Shown here one piece after another: positions 44,481-56,454 of a DNA stretch of 64,000 nt (the stretch's first letter is position 1; each line of letters begins with the position of its first letter). The notes beneath the pieces were generated by a model. That model searched no databases. It was not told the origin of the DNA and saw nothing but the letters and a program-made list of their open reading frames with translations. Source of the DNA: Perognathus longimembris pacificus (Eukaryota > Chordata > Mammalia > Rodentia > Heteromyidae); the NCBI RefSeq assembly GCF_023159225.1, contig NC_063176.1, positions 35,396,786 to 35,460,785 on the forward strand, written 5' to 3'. A program made the translations under genes and the position numbers.

Positions 44481-46171
44481 ATGAAGTAAATAGAGGGGTT
44501 GTGCAAAGGACAGTGCCTTAGGGGCTCCTTTAGACCACGTGATCAGGTGGGTGACTATTGTGCTGAATCCTGAGTGGCAAGAAGTGACAGCCATGTGAGG
44601 ATTTCCAGGTGAAAGAAAGGAGTTTGAAACTGGATTTTTTTTTACCCCAGGTCAAACCCAAGAGTTTTATATCTCAAGTCCAGCCACTTTACCTACATAA
44701 AGAGACAAAGGGTAGGAAATAGAACTTTATTACATGGCATGGGTATGCTATGGGAAGACAACATTTTAGTATATATTCAGCATTCTTCAGGATATAGACA
44801 TGAGCTTTAGATTTTATAGACAAAGAACTGGAGAGAGGTATGCAGAATGACATTCCCAGGCACTGGTGGTTAGGGGTGGCCAGAAATGGTCTTTCTGACA
44901 GGCTTTGTCATAGGCTCCCTCAGGTGCCTCCTTGTTACCATAAAAATCTGTGATGCCTGGAAGATGGTCCAGTCTCCCTATGCAGCTCCTTCCTGGGTTT
45001 CAAGATGCCTGCAGAGTGACTGCCAGAGAGAATGGCTTGGGGCAAAGGACATAGATACAAAGGACATAGACACATAGGAGTCTGGGATTTCTCACCTTTA
45101 TCCTGCTCCCAATTAATTCATGTTCTCATCCATGCAAGGAGCCCCAAGTATCCCTCAGTAAAAAAGCAGCTTTTACACATCCCTTGTAAGTTCAGCTAGA
45201 AGAATGGTTTGCCTGGGCCTCTTTTGAAATCACTTCTTCAGGAAACAATCCCCTCCCCCCTCCCATGTTCCTGAAGACTGGACTTCTGTCAACTGTTTGT
45301 TGTGACTGCTCTTCAGGTCTCAGTTCTGACCTTGCTTCCATAACCTCTATCACAACTGTCCCCTAAAGTGTGTTCATAGGAACCCAAATTATTGGATATA
45401 TATTAGAAATAAAGATTTATGTCATCAAACCCAGATATCTGCATGCTTTATCTGCATTAGCATAATCAAGAAATCCTAGTGAAAAGAACTGTTTAACTTC
45501 ATTTAAGCCAGCATTTGACCATGAGTCCATTTTGCACAGTACCTTCTGAACAGATGCTTTTCAGTGCACATCTTAGAGAACAGGCCCCATTGGTCCTGCC
45601 ATATCATAGCTAACAGAATGTTTCACACATTACAGCCTAACATCCTCACTGCCCCACCTTCTTTTCATCCTTCGGTGGCTTTCTGATCTTTGTTGAGAGC
45701 TGCAGGATGTTGGTTTTCTCATGTTGGTTTTCCTCAGGCCGTGCTCAACTGATCAGTCCTGGTGACTTGGGTTCAAAGATAAATGGCTTTTAGAGGAGCC
45801 CAAGAGAACTTTGCTTTACATGCTACTTGCAGGGAGGACCTGACTTAAATGTCATGTGGGTCTTAAGGTGTTCAACACATTTTTGCCTCAGTTAACTTAA
45901 TGAGTAGTGGGTTGTTGTTTTGTTGTTTTTTTTTTAGTTGAATTTTTCCAATTAAAACTTCATTCCATCATATTTGGGGTAGACAAACATTGGATGTCAA
46001 TTGACCCTAAGTGGAAATAGGGAAAGAAGAAGAATGACCTGTTGTTGTTGCTAAGGATAAACACTGTTTGACAAAAATGACCCAGAGTGGGATTTTGCTG
46101 ATGTTCTGGCTGGAATTTATTTATTTTTATTGTTTTTGTGTGTGTGTGTATCTGTGTGTGTTTTTTAACCA
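44481..46171. other. Unique intron-like stretch
   Basis: About 1.7 kb with no recognised repeat or exon. Near 45,050-45,072 is a small repeat of 'aaggacatagacaca'. Confidence 0.4.
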
Positions 46172-46248
46172 GGATGTTGAGAGGGAGATTGAACAGGGCT
46201 TCACACATATTAGGCATATCCTCTACCACTGAGCCACACTTTAGCCTT
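46172..46248 (-). repeat. ID-like tRNA-SINE fragment
   Basis: 'agggagattgaacagggcttcacacatattaggcatatcctctaccactgagccaca' is a reverse tRNA-type SINE monomer. Confidence 0.75.
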
Positions 46249-46493
46249 GCTGTTTTGGAATCTTAATCACCACTTTAAAGTATGATTTTGGATTTACTTC
46301 CACTTAAGGTATGTTTAATTTGGGGCCTTCCTGAAGTCGGCAGGTGGTTTGGGTCCGTCTTTTTGAAGATATTTATTCTCTGTTATCTGTATGGGTCTTG
46401 GGGGCAAACCAAAGTAAGATATGGTGAGGAGAGGTGAACTGGATGAAAAATTTCATTTGTAGGCAATCCTGGAATGAGCCTTTTAAAAGAACA

Positions 46494-46715
46494 TTTGTGT
46501 TGGGTGCTAGTGACTCATGCCTGTAATCTTAGCTACTCAGGATGCTGAGATTTGAGGGTAGCTAGCCTAGACAAAAGTCCATGAGACTCTTATTTCCAAT
46601 TAACCAGGAAAATGTTGAAAGTGGAGGTGTGGTTCAAGTGGTATAGCCTACCCTTGAATGAAAAAGCCAAGTAAGAGCTACAAGGCTGGCAGTGCTGGCA
46701 CCAAAAAACAAACAA
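46494..46715 (+). repeat. Old B1-Geo SINE
   Basis: 'tgttgggtgctagtgactcatgcctgtaatc', 'actcttatttccaattaacc', 'tggaggtgtggttcaagtggtatagcc', with a shortened 3' tail and CAAA repeats. Confidence 0.88.
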
Positions 46716-46764
46716 GCAAACAACAACAAAAATTTGTTAAAGTAGAATGGTTAAAGAGAAAGAG

Positions 46765-46925
46765 TGCTAGATGCTGTGGTGGGGGCCTATAACCCTAGCC
46801 ACTCTTGGGAGGCATAGATAGGAGTGTCAGAGTGGTGAGATCCAAATCTGAAAAGCACACTGAAAGCAAAAAGGCTGGAGCTATAGCTCAAGAGGCAGAG
46901 TTCAAGCCTAGTACTGCCAAAAAGA
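46765..46925 (+). repeat. Old B1-Geo-type SINE, deleted
   Basis: 'tagatgctgtggtgggggcctataaccctagcc', 'ggctggagctatagctcaagaggcagagttcaagcctag'. The tail is internally deleted so that A box and B box are nearly fused. Confidence 0.8.
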
Positions 46926-48279
46926 ACAGCTAAGGGAGTAAAAGGGAATTTGGCTGTCCTCTGGTTGGTGAGGAAGCTCCCCCACGGTGCTGCTAATCCC
47001 TTCTGCTAGGGGCAGTTTCCAGAAAGCTGCAGTGGGACCTAAAGAGAAGAGGATGGGACAAACTGCAGAAACAGTTCACAAGGTGGGAACCAGGTGAGGA
47101 GCTCCAGAAAGGAGTAGGGTTTGGAGGCCCCAGAGGCTTTGAATATATAGGGGTTGGTGCTTTTGGGTCCCCCTAGTCTAGAGGTTGTGATCTCATGGTG
47201 TTTGTATGTTCCCTAAAAAAGGCAGGAAGTGTGGTGTGAACAATGAATATGTTGGATACTATTACTGTGAACAAGGTCTCTGTCCTAAAACTCCTGGGAA
47301 AAACCTCCTACCTTATATTAAATGTATTTCAGTGATTTAGATGAGCCATGATGTACAAATTAACACCCACTGCTCTTATTTGTTAGACTTAGCAATTGGT
47401 GTCAGTGTCTTTTCTAAAAATGCCTCCCTCTTTTTTCCCTCCTGGGTTGGAGGTTATTTCTAGTAAAATAAATAAAGGAAGTCTTGCATTCCTTGGACTT
47501 TTATATCATTGTCTCATGATCAAAGTCATCTCCTGCTGACTTGCATTTTATTTCAGTTTAAATCATTTTCTTTTATCAAGGCTAGATCCTGCTGTTACTT
47601 TACAAGCTGCAAGAAATAAGAAACAATATGATGTAGTTTCATTGAATTTTATCTCCTAACCCACTGGTTCTGACAAAATGTAGATTGCAAAACAATAACA
47701 AAAATAAGAAAACACCAATAATAATAAAAAAACAACAAACTCTCAGGAAAAATGTTGATTTGGGGTGTTATCTTTATTTCTTATAAAGAAAACAGGGTTT
47801 TCATTAGGTGGTGTGCTACTTTTCAACAAAGAGATAAAGTAGGGGATGGATGGCTGCTTTCAGAGTTTATATAAATTTTTGCTTGCCGTTTATTTTTGTA
47901 TGACCGTTTGTGAAGGTGTTATCTTCTTTCTGTGGCAGCCATTAAGGAATTCTATGCCATCTTGACAAGAGCATTTCCTTCCAGCTATGAAACTTAGAGC
48001 AGTTTAAACCTAGTTTAGCAGAAGAGCCTGGTGTATTCAGGCTTGTTTTTCTTTCATGGGGTTGACCTTGAAATTTAATTTTTGAGATGCTTGGTAATAT
48101 GCCATTTTGATAGATGTCTGTTGAATGCAGAGTGTGATGATATGCTACCACGTGCTGTAATTGTAAATTGTTTGCAAAAAGCTGAAGATTAGGAGAGAGT
48201 GGATAGATGTAGAAATATAGTGGTTCCTTGGGATTTTGGATGACTTTGTTGACTTTCTCCTTTTAAGATTCTTCAGTGC
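46926..48279. other. Unique intron-like stretch
   Basis: No recognised repeat. 47,470-47,650 has few CpGs and balanced composition, and might be a conserved non-coding element. No exon. Confidence 0.35.
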
Positions 48280-48362
48280 TTACTTTACCAGGAAGAAGGA
48301 AGGCTTGAACTCAGAGCCCTGTGCTTGCTAGGCTAGTGCTCTTACCACTTGCACCAAGCCCT
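48280..48362 (-). repeat. ID-like tRNA-SINE fragment
   Basis: 'ggcttgaactcagagccctgtgcttgctaggctagtgctcttaccacttgcacc', reverse tRNA monomer. Confidence 0.7.
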
Positions 48363-48460
48363 CACTCTTGCTTTCTCTCCTTTCAGCAGTTAGTGAAGGT
48401 TGGAGGGAATCATTCCTGCATGTTTATTTCTGTTTCATTTGAAAAATGAGCATTCAGGAC

Positions 48461-48617
48461 TTTTTTTTTTTGCCAGTCCTGGGGCTTGAACTCGGGGCCT
48501 GAGTACTGTCCCTGGCTTCTTTTTGCTTAAGGCTAGCACTCTGCCAACTTGAGCCACAGCGCCGCTTCTGGCCTGAGGTGCTGAGGAATCGAACCCAGGG
48601 CTTCATGTGTATGAAGC
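48461..48617 (-). repeat. IDL-Geo SINE, old type, truncated
   Basis: Tail and Geo with the intact B box on the reverse strand ('gggcttgaactcgg'). A deletion of about a dozen bases lies at the monomer junction, and the IDL A-box end is lost at 'cttcatgtgtatgaagcc'. It abuts an opposite-strand SINE. Confidence 0.9.
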
Positions 48618-48621
48618 CTTC

Positions 48622-48805
48622 CTTCTTCCTCATGCCTATAGTCCTAGCTACTCAGGAGGCCGAGAGCTGAGAACCCAGGTTTCAAGACAGCCCATGCAGA
48701 CAAATCTGGGAGGCTTAATCCAGAACTGGAGGTGTGGCTCAAGAGGTAGAGAACTGAGTGAAAAAGGTGAGTAAGAGCATGACACCCTGAGTTCAAGCCC
48801 TAGGG
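48622..48805 (+). repeat. Old B1-Geo SINE
   Basis: 'cttcctcatgcctatagtcctagctactcaggaggccgagagctgag', 'ctggaggtgtggctcaagaggtagag', 'gagttcaagccctag'. It is joined head-to-head to the preceding IDL-Geo. Confidence 0.88.
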
Positions 48806-48837
48806 AGCATGCGCACACGCTGCGTTTCTCTCTCCCT

Positions 48838-48852
48838 GCCCCCCCCCCCCCG
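48838..48852. repeat. C-rich tract
   Basis: A run of about 13 C beside the preceding SINE. Confidence 0.85.
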
Positions 48853-49274
48853 CCTTCTTTCCAGTAATGAGCTAGTTTACTGTTATTTATTAATCTGCTT
48901 AAAACTGATTAACCTGGTATAGAAATTTCTAGTTGCTTTCCTGGTTTACAGTGAGTTTCTCACAATTCACATAGGGACAGAGTCATGTGTATCCAGCTGG
49001 AGACTTATCTTTCAAATGACTCTGTGGGCTGATGTCATCTGTAACTCACTCACTGCCTCACTATGTGGACTGGAGGACAGCATCACTGGGGTAATGAGAA
49101 GTACCACAAGCTCCTCCACTCGGTTTAAAGCTCAGAGAACAGACGCAGTCCAGATGTACTGAGCGGCAAAGCTGGTGACAGCAAACACTGTGGAAATCAT
49201 GATTTTCCCCAGATTTCTGACCGTTGCAACTGTCACCTTCCAAACTTGCCTTCCCCAACTGAAAACGTACTAAA
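48853..49274. other. Unique intron-like stretch
   Basis: No recognised repeat or exon. Confidence 0.4.
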
Positions 49275-49450
49275 CACATTAGTAGTAATACCCCTTCCCC
49301 TCCCCCTACAATAACCTGGTCCCAAACCTAGCGATCACAATTCTACTGTTTCTATGAAATTGACCCTCCTGGGTATTACATTTAAGTGAAATCACAATTT
49401 TGTGACTGATTTCACTCAAGCTTAATAATAGTTCTCTTTTATTCCTAATC
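49275..49450 (-). repeat. Old L1 3'-UTR fragment
   Basis: 'cacaattctactgtttctatgaaattgacc', 'tattacatttaagtgaaatcacaattttgtgactgatttcactc' is the ancient L1M-type 3' region, related to 6,060-6,244. Confidence 0.65.
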
Positions 49451-49463
49451 TCCTTAAAAAGGC

Positions 49464-49648
49464 AGTCCTGGGGCTAGAATATGGCCTAGTGGCAAGAGTA
49501 CATGCCTCATACACATGAAGCCCTGGGTTCGATTCCTCAGCACCTCAGGCCAGAAGCGGTGCTGTGGCTCAAGTGATGCTAACCTTGAGCAAAAGAAACT
49601 CAGGGCTAGTGCCCAGGCCCTGAGTTCAAGCCCTAGAACTGGCCAAAA
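49464..49648 (+). repeat. IDL-Geo SINE, old type
   Basis: IDL head ('ggggctagaatatggcctagtggc', 'ggttcgattcc') joined to a tail of the older kind: 'ctcagggctagtgcccaggccctgagttcaagccctag'. The tail B box GTTCAAGCC is intact. It looks intermediate between the B1-headed SINE and young IDL-Geo. Confidence 0.92.
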
Positions 49649-50337
49649 AAAAGGCTATGGGAGGATTAGTAGACTGATTTGAAGTGCTTAGGCCAGTGGT
49701 TGGCCAAAGTAAGTGCTCAGAAGATACTGTCATTAAGTGATATTATTACTTTTGTATTTGCCAGTGGGACATATTAAGGCTAAGAAACCCCACTGAATAT
49801 TCTCAGTTGTATTCAGTGGCTCTTCAGTGGGCCTGAAGAAATGCTACATCTTTGGTTATATACTCTTCTTTCATTATTTGAACATTGCTATCAGGAGGAA
49901 AAAAATAAAACCAAGCCAGTTTACATTAAGTAACAGAAAAATGTATTAAAATAAGCCAGACATTGGCACAAAGCTGTGTACAGATTGCTGATTAGGCAAA
50001 ATAATAATAATTGAAAAAAAGACACAAATATGTTGAGCCAACATGATTTTGTTTTTAAATCTGGTGAACCACCTGTATCTTTAAGCAGTCGAATTCGAGA
50101 TGGTTTTGGTTTGTTGGTATCTGGTAGATGTAATTAAAAAGGAAAACCAGCGCAGGAATGCAGCTCCCAGCAATGGGGCCACCTCAGTTCCTGTCCTATT
50201 CTGTGCCAGCTTGGAGTTGACGGGAGACCTGTGACCTTGGAATTTCTTGGGCCACACATTTAAGAGCAGTGATGACAAATGCATAATTTATATGTGGTCC
50301 CACCTAATTTTATTTTTGAAAGGGGGAAATCACTTCC

Positions 50338-50338
<1 letters not shown>
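49649..50338. other. Unique intron-like stretch
   Basis: No recognised repeat or exon. Confidence 0.4.

Positions 50339-50375
<37 letters not shown>
50339..50375. repeat. (GT)n microsatellite
   Basis: About 18 GT units. Confidence 0.97.
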
Positions 50376-50377
<2 letters not shown>

Positions 50378-50704
50378 GAAGGTGTACATGCATATAGAGC
50401 AAGTAATTATCAACCCTTTGGATATAGCTTTTTGGGTTTCTTTAAAATTGCAGCAGAGAATGAAAAAGACAGAGTTGGATCTTTCTTAGTTGTGGGGCAG
50501 CCCACATAACACTGGCTGCAAGCAGGCAAGTGATGAAGCTTTGGCGAAGATACATAGCAGAAATTGTTCAGGAAAGTTCAGGGCAGGAATAATCTAATGT
50601 TGATCATGAATTTTTTTATTGCATTAGTTTAAAGTGTTGATAAGAAGAGATGTGGCCTGTGAGATGACCTCCTCATAGTTGGGATTACAAGTATGCACAA
50701 TTCC

Positions 50705-50870
50705 CCACCCCATTTTATTTGTTGTGATTGTGTCTTGCTCACCTTTTGCCTGGGCTGGCCTTGAGTCTTAATCCTCCTAGTCTCTGCCACCCTTGGCACC
50801 CCACCAAGTAACTGAGGTTATTTATAGGTATGAAGTATGGTTCCCAGCTTGTTCTTTGAGGTAAATCTTG

Positions 50871-50920
<50 letters not shown>

Positions 50921-50990
50921 TTAACTGTGATTCCCTCAAACTGTCGCCTAAATATTTAGGATTATAAGCATGTACTACCATGCCTAGCCC
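50705..50990 (-). repeat. B1-like SINE pieces around a microsatellite
   Basis: 'tgcctgggctggccttgagtcttaatcctcctagtctctgcc' and, after the GT tract, 'cctaaatatttaggattataagcatgtactaccatgcctagccc' are reverse B1-like segments. Confidence 0.6.
50872..50919. repeat. (GT)n microsatellite
   Basis: About 24 uninterrupted GT units. Confidence 0.97.
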
Positions 50991-51101
50991 ATAATGAACA
51001 ATTTAAATTCACCATTTTGTCTAGTATTTCCTTTTATTATTTGGGAAGCAATGAACTGCTACCCTTTGTTTCTTTCATACTGTCATATCAGCAGGAAAAT
51101 C

Positions 51102-51192
51102 TGTGTGTGTGTGTGTGTGTGCATATGTGTGTGTGCACCTCTGTGTGTGTGCACCTCTGTGTGTGTGTGCACCTCTGTGTGTGTGTGTGTGT
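51102..51192. repeat. Compound (GT)n microsatellite
   Basis: GT runs separated by four 'gca' interruptions; three of these read 'gcacctct', giving a regular higher-order pattern of about 20 bp. Confidence 0.95.
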
Positions 51193-51194
51193 GG

Positions 51195-51237
51195 TGGTCC
51201 TGTGGTTTGAAATCAGAGTCTGGGCATTGTCCCTGAG

Positions 51238-51276
<39 letters not shown>

Positions 51277-51474
51277 CAAGGCTAGTGCTGAGCCACAGCT
51301 CCACTTCCAGCTTTTTGGGATTAATTGGAGATCAGAGTCTCACAGACTTTCTTGTCCATGCTGGCTTGGAACCTTGATCCTCAGTTCTCATCCATGCTGG
51401 CTTGGAACCTTGATCCTCAGTTCTCAGCCTCCTGAGTACCTAGGATTACAGGCATGAGCCACTGACACCTGGCT
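51195..51474 (-). repeat. Old B1-Geo SINE with internal GT tract
   Basis: 'ggtcctgtggtttgaaatcagagtctgggcattgtccctgagc', then (GT)n at 51,239-51,273, then 'tcaaggctagtgctgagccacagctccacttccagc', linker, head ending 'catgagccactgacacctggct'. The GT tract sits where the SINE has its internal A-rich loop. The linker holds a 36-bp tandem duplication (51,355-51,426). Confidence 0.9.
51355..51426. repeat. Perfect 36-bp tandem duplication
   Basis: Two identical 36-bp units beginning tccatgctggcttggaacc, inside the SINE. Confidence 0.95.
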
Positions 51475-53564
51475 CAGAAAATGCTTCTTGTTGAAGGTCA
51501 TTTCTGACCTTATTCATTTCTGTGCTGTGGTTGCTTGATGCTAACACTTAAAATAATATCAGTGGAAAAACAAAATTCAAAGTAGCATTCTCACATTGAT
51601 GATTCCTATATGTGTGTAAGGCTCCAGACTCTAGTTATTTCTATGTACCTTAAGTATTTCTCTACATTTGTAGTAATTCTCTGGACATATACTGCCATCC
51701 GGTGCTTAGGCTTAGCATCCAACTAGCTGATCTGGTTCTAGGGCAAGCTTCTAACTACTGGCTAGGGTCCTGTTGAAGACCCAAGGAAACTGCCTTAGGG
51801 CTGTCGTGGTTGTTGATAACAGTAGTGATGAAGATGCTTACTCAAACCCAGCAATAATTTGTCTCCAGATGAAGTGGAGATCTGAACTTAAATAGGGAAT
51901 CTGATGGGGGTCTGTTTAGGATGACATAGAATCTTCTTTTTGAATGGTGCAGTTGTTGGCATGATGATAAGGGTTGACACATTCTTCAGAGCATTTTGGA
52001 TTTTAATGACAAAGTGGTAGCAGAAAAAACTGAGGCTGATGTTTTCAGGGCAAGTGTGTATATATACACAACCTGCAAAGCTTGCTACATACCAGATGAA
52101 TGAATACCACTAATTATTATCCTAGCTTGGAGAAAGTCTGGTGTACCTGTAGCTTTAGGCAATGTGTAAGATCCAGCTTTTTAAGCTGGAAAAATAGTGA
52201 TTACTATTTTTAGTTCAATTTCTACCCTTAAAAAAATACGCCATACTCCTTGATGCTTCTGGATGGTTTTATGTATTTTAATTAATGTTATCTTATTGCA
52301 TTTGTGCCCAGAGGCTAATTTAGCAAAGGATGTAATTTCAGAAGGCTGATGAAATTAAATAGTTCTGCCTAGGAAGACTGTGTTGTTCATATTTCTGGTT
52401 ATAAAATATTTTGGGTATATCTATATAAGGCATTCCTGTGGTGTAAACACATAGCTCATGTTCTGAGTCTATTTATCTTAGAGTGTAGTAGCAGTTACAG
52501 ACCAGTAAAGGCATAGCAACTCTAGTCTGGGGATGATTTGGGTTGCTGTTTTCAGTGTTAAACATAACTTGACATTTTTTTTTTTACTAAGGATCTCATT
52601 ATGCAAAAATATATAGAGAGATGAAAGTGATTCTGTAAACCAAACATGCCGAAAGCACTCAACTTTATTACTCTCTAGTCAGAGTTGACACATTCTTGAG
52701 TAAATTGGCATGAGGCATGTGCCCACATAGAAATCAGCTTTATTTGGGTCACCAACTTTAAAGCTTGGAAAATATATTTTAAAATCACTTGCAATTTCAA
52801 AAAATGTGTACATTTATGTAATATTTGCGGCATTTCATACACAATAGTTCTAGTAACACTAACTTTCCAGGGTTAGTATATAAATGATTTTTATACAAAT
52901 AAACCTGCTCAGTCTCTGAAAAAACAAAAACAAAAAGCTACTTGCAATGAATGCAATGGAAGAGTTATAGAAAAATGAAAGATAATTCTCTGAGAAAGGG
53001 AAAAAAATATGTCGTGGGCAAGGCTTGACATAAAAAGAAAAGCTGTAATGAAATATTTGTGATGATAAAATGCAGTACAGAATTTCTCTCCATTGAGGAT
53101 CAAGGACTAACCTTAGATGTGCAAAGTGACTGGTAGTAATTCTACCCTGCGTTCTTGTTAGAGCCCTGAAGTGCTCTTAATGGTAGAAGTTGAGGCTTTG
53201 GGAATGTTGGTGGGAAGAGAATAAATGATATTAAGAAAAGAGTAAGCAACTCGCAATTGCATTGAGCGATTAACAGAGAAGTAGGTAGTCTTGTACATGA
53301 CCATTGAACCAAACCTCCAGCCCTGGCTTGGGTTTTCAAAAAGATCACTATTTTGAGAAGAATAGAATGGAAGGAGGAATCATAGCGATAGTAAAAAGGC
53401 AAGTAAAATATGATGATAAATGTTACGGTAGAAGTGGTGAGTGATACAAGGAGATGCTGCTAGGGGTTTCTTATAAATTAGATGTAGAGAGAGTGAGAAA
53501 GATGAGTGTGCCAGTGTGCACACAGCATAAAGAGGGCTCCTGGGCAGCTGGAAGGATGGAGCTG
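51475..53564. other. Unique intron-like stretch
   Basis: About 2.1 kb with no recognised repeat or exon. 52,250-52,400 ('tttaattaatgttatc', 'ggctaatttagcaaagg') has the AT-rich homeodomain-site texture of conserved non-coding DNA, but this is unproven. Confidence 0.35.
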
Positions 53565-53825
53565 CAGTACATAGTCTACTTTATAACAGTCCTCTATGGT
53601 GGTAACTTACTCCAGTCTCATGACAATGGGAACTAATTTCACTCACTTGACAGCATTTATTCATTCCTGGGTCTCTGTCCCTGTGAGCCACACCTCCCAT
53701 CAGGCCCTGATCTTGGTCCCTGTGAGCCATACCTGCCATCAGGCCCCTGTGCCCAGCCCTGCCACATTGAGGAATGAATCCTCAACATGGGGTTTGGCAA
53801 GCACACCCATATTCAAACCATAGAT
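53565..53825 (-). mobile_element. MaLR-type LTR
   Basis: Reverse LTR: 'gggaactaatttcactcac', 'cacctcccatcaggccc', 'acattgaggaatgaatcctcaacatggggtttgg', 'caaaccatag' is the order of MST/MLT1-type LTRs. A 39-bp imperfect duplication ('gtccctgtgagcca.acct.ccatcaggccc') is at 53,677-53,754. Confidence 0.75.
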
Positions 53826-53859
53826 GCAAGATTTGGGGTGAACCCAGTTGGGGGAAACA

Positions 53860-54147
53860 TGAATTTGATTTAGGACATAGGTTTATGATGCTTGTTAGAC
53901 AGTCATGTAGAAATCATGAGTAGAGATTCTGGAATCTGGAGTTCAGTTTTCAGCAAGAGGTGTACTTTGGGAATCACAAATATGTAGAAGACATTAGAAG
54001 CCAGGAGGTTGGTTGAGATCATCAAGGTAGAGAGTGCAGACAGATATAAGATAGGAGAACGGAGTCCAGTGTTGCTCCTGAGTGTTATTAGTGTTGGGAG
54101 AGATGACAGAGACCCAGTCAAGAAGACCTGAGAAGGAGCCAGAAAGG

Positions 54148-54180
<33 letters not shown>

Positions 54181-54340
54181 TAGTCCTGCAGAACCATGAG
54201 AGTTTCAATAGACCATTACTTTTGGAGGTCCTTGATGATTGTCATGAGGTATGAAGAATGGGAACAGTGAAAGCTAATTGGGATGAACTTAGTGGGAGGA
54301 GAGAAAGCAGAAAGGTCTTGAATTTGACTAGCTCTTTGCT
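53860..54340 (+). repeat. Ancient mammalian repeat, family unnamed
   Basis: 'ttgatttaggacatagg', 'tctggagttcag', 'gaagccaggaggttggttgagatcatcaagg', 'ggaggtccttgatgattgtc' follow a consensus I recognise across mammals. A run of about 27 T (54,148-54,174) is inserted in it. Confidence 0.5.
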
Positions 54341-56454
54341 CACAGAGTGTGATCCCATGTGTTCCCCAGAGAAGCTGGATTCTCAGGGCACTTGAGTTGA
54401 ATGAACCTTTAGAACTTCTCAGGCTCCTGTTTTCTGATACAGGGTCAATGAACTTTTTTGATCTTCTCAGTTACTAACAAAAATATGTTACCCAGGCCTC
54501 CCCAAGCAAATTTTAGCTCAGTTCTTTTGGACCAGATGTTACAGTAATGCCGAGTTCTTGAGGGATGGAGGGAGAGGAGGAGGGAAAGAGTCTTAGGGTT
54601 ATATGGGATTAATCATAGAGTCATTATGAACCATTAAGAACTATTTGATCTAAAAGAAAATTTATTTGGCATTCACTTACATGAATAAAGAAAATGAAGA
54701 AATTATATATAATTAGCTTTCCAGATAATTTACATCCCCAAACAATTTTATCTGCCATTTCAATTTCCTCCTTCACATATCTGAACATCAAGAGCTAGGA
54801 ATGAAGTGAAATCAACAAACTCGAGTTCATCTCTTACCATCTCAGGCTCCCAGGACAGGGAGCAGAGGTCCAAGAAGGCTGCTGGAAACCAAGTGCTCTT
54901 GACTCGTAGGCTGCCTGGCTTCTCTTGGTGACTGTAAAGGCACCTTAGGGAGGCTGGTCCACCCAGAATTGAGTGTGGCACACTTTTCCATCTGTACAAT
55001 TTCTCAGCTACAAGAGAGTAGCTGTGTTGTTTCCACAAAGCCATGCTAGGTTTGGAAAAAACTCAGTGTAATGAATAGACCAAATCTTTGGTGTCCTTCC
55101 TCTTTTGATGGGGGAACCTATCTGCTCTATTAGCTCAGAATTCACCTGGCCATGTGTGATCATTTCTTGAGAGATGAAAGTACCGCATCCATCCACTGAC
55201 TTCACACAGGAGGCAGGCTGAGAAGGAGGAGTGGAGTTCTGCTACACAGTGAGTAGAGCTTCAGACAATTAAAGGGAAGCCTTTCCTTATGAGCCTCTTC
55301 CAGGACCACCATGACCCCTTGAAGGCTATTGGGGTGGAGGGAGTAACCAGGAGACATAGGGCACCTCTGTTCAGTCCTTTGGAAGCAGCAAGAAAACTCT
55401 TCCCTTAAAAACCTTGAAGCAGATACAACCTTTTGTGGGCTTTATGTGGGCTTATTGGATGGAAGTGCCTCTCCCCACTGAGACAAGTGATTGCTCAGGC
55501 TACTTACAGGTGTTCTGCTTTCAAGTCCCTTCTCTCTTCTGGGATTGGCCTCTTCCATTCAGCGTGGACATTTAGGTATGAAAGAAAAAGGACTAGTTGG
55601 AAATGTTTCTATTAAATCACAGTATGAATTAACCTATTGTGGAATACTGTTTTATATGCTTTCCCTGCAGGCTTTAAAAGATTATCATTTGTAAGATAAG
55701 AAAGATTTCCCGGGCATCTGTCTTCCTCCCTCTGGAATTCTAATGTAATCTAGCCTTTTTAACCCATTGCAGTTCTGTTTCATGATACTCTGTGACTGTT
55801 AAAGGCAATTTTAAATAAAAGCAGCTGTGTTAAATAAGCATCAAGTCGATTTTCACTTGTTTAAGTTGGTGATTTATCTGTAGAGGGTGTTAAAATGGCA
55901 GTTACTTTGCATTATGTTTTCTGTACCAGCTTTTAATTGATACCATATTTCATGAGGATTATTGCAGGTTTATTGCTGTTAGATTTGGAGTTTGGGGTAA
56001 TCCAGAACACCAGCTCCTCCGATCTGTTCCTTCCTTTTCAATAGTGTGTGCTTTGAACAGATGAGTTTGAAGGCTGTTAACTATTTAATAGACCTGATAG
56101 ATACAAACATTTTTGTAGACTAGATCTGAGATCACTTGTCTGTAGATGTTGTGTGAATTTACTCACTTTTTAATGGTGCTACATACATTGAGTCTATATT
56201 GTTTTTTATTTGGTAATACAAGTTGATGCCATTTATATTATTTTCATGGGTATTAGTGCTTGCTTTCATTTTCCTTTGAGATAGCTGAATGACAGTATTT
56301 ATATTGCTTTTTAAGGAAGTTAATTGATATTGTTAATCAGTATTTCATAGAAACCTTAGTTTTTCAAGTCACCAGAACACCAGTATCATAATTGCATAGT
56401 TCTCATTGAACCTTATGTAGCATGACATGGCACACACATTATTAGCCTTTTGTT
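54341..56454. other. Unique intron-like stretch
   Basis: No recognised repeat. 55,740-56,400 is a strong candidate for conserved non-coding DNA by texture alone. Frames at 54,760-55,205 lack splice context. Confidence 0.35.
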
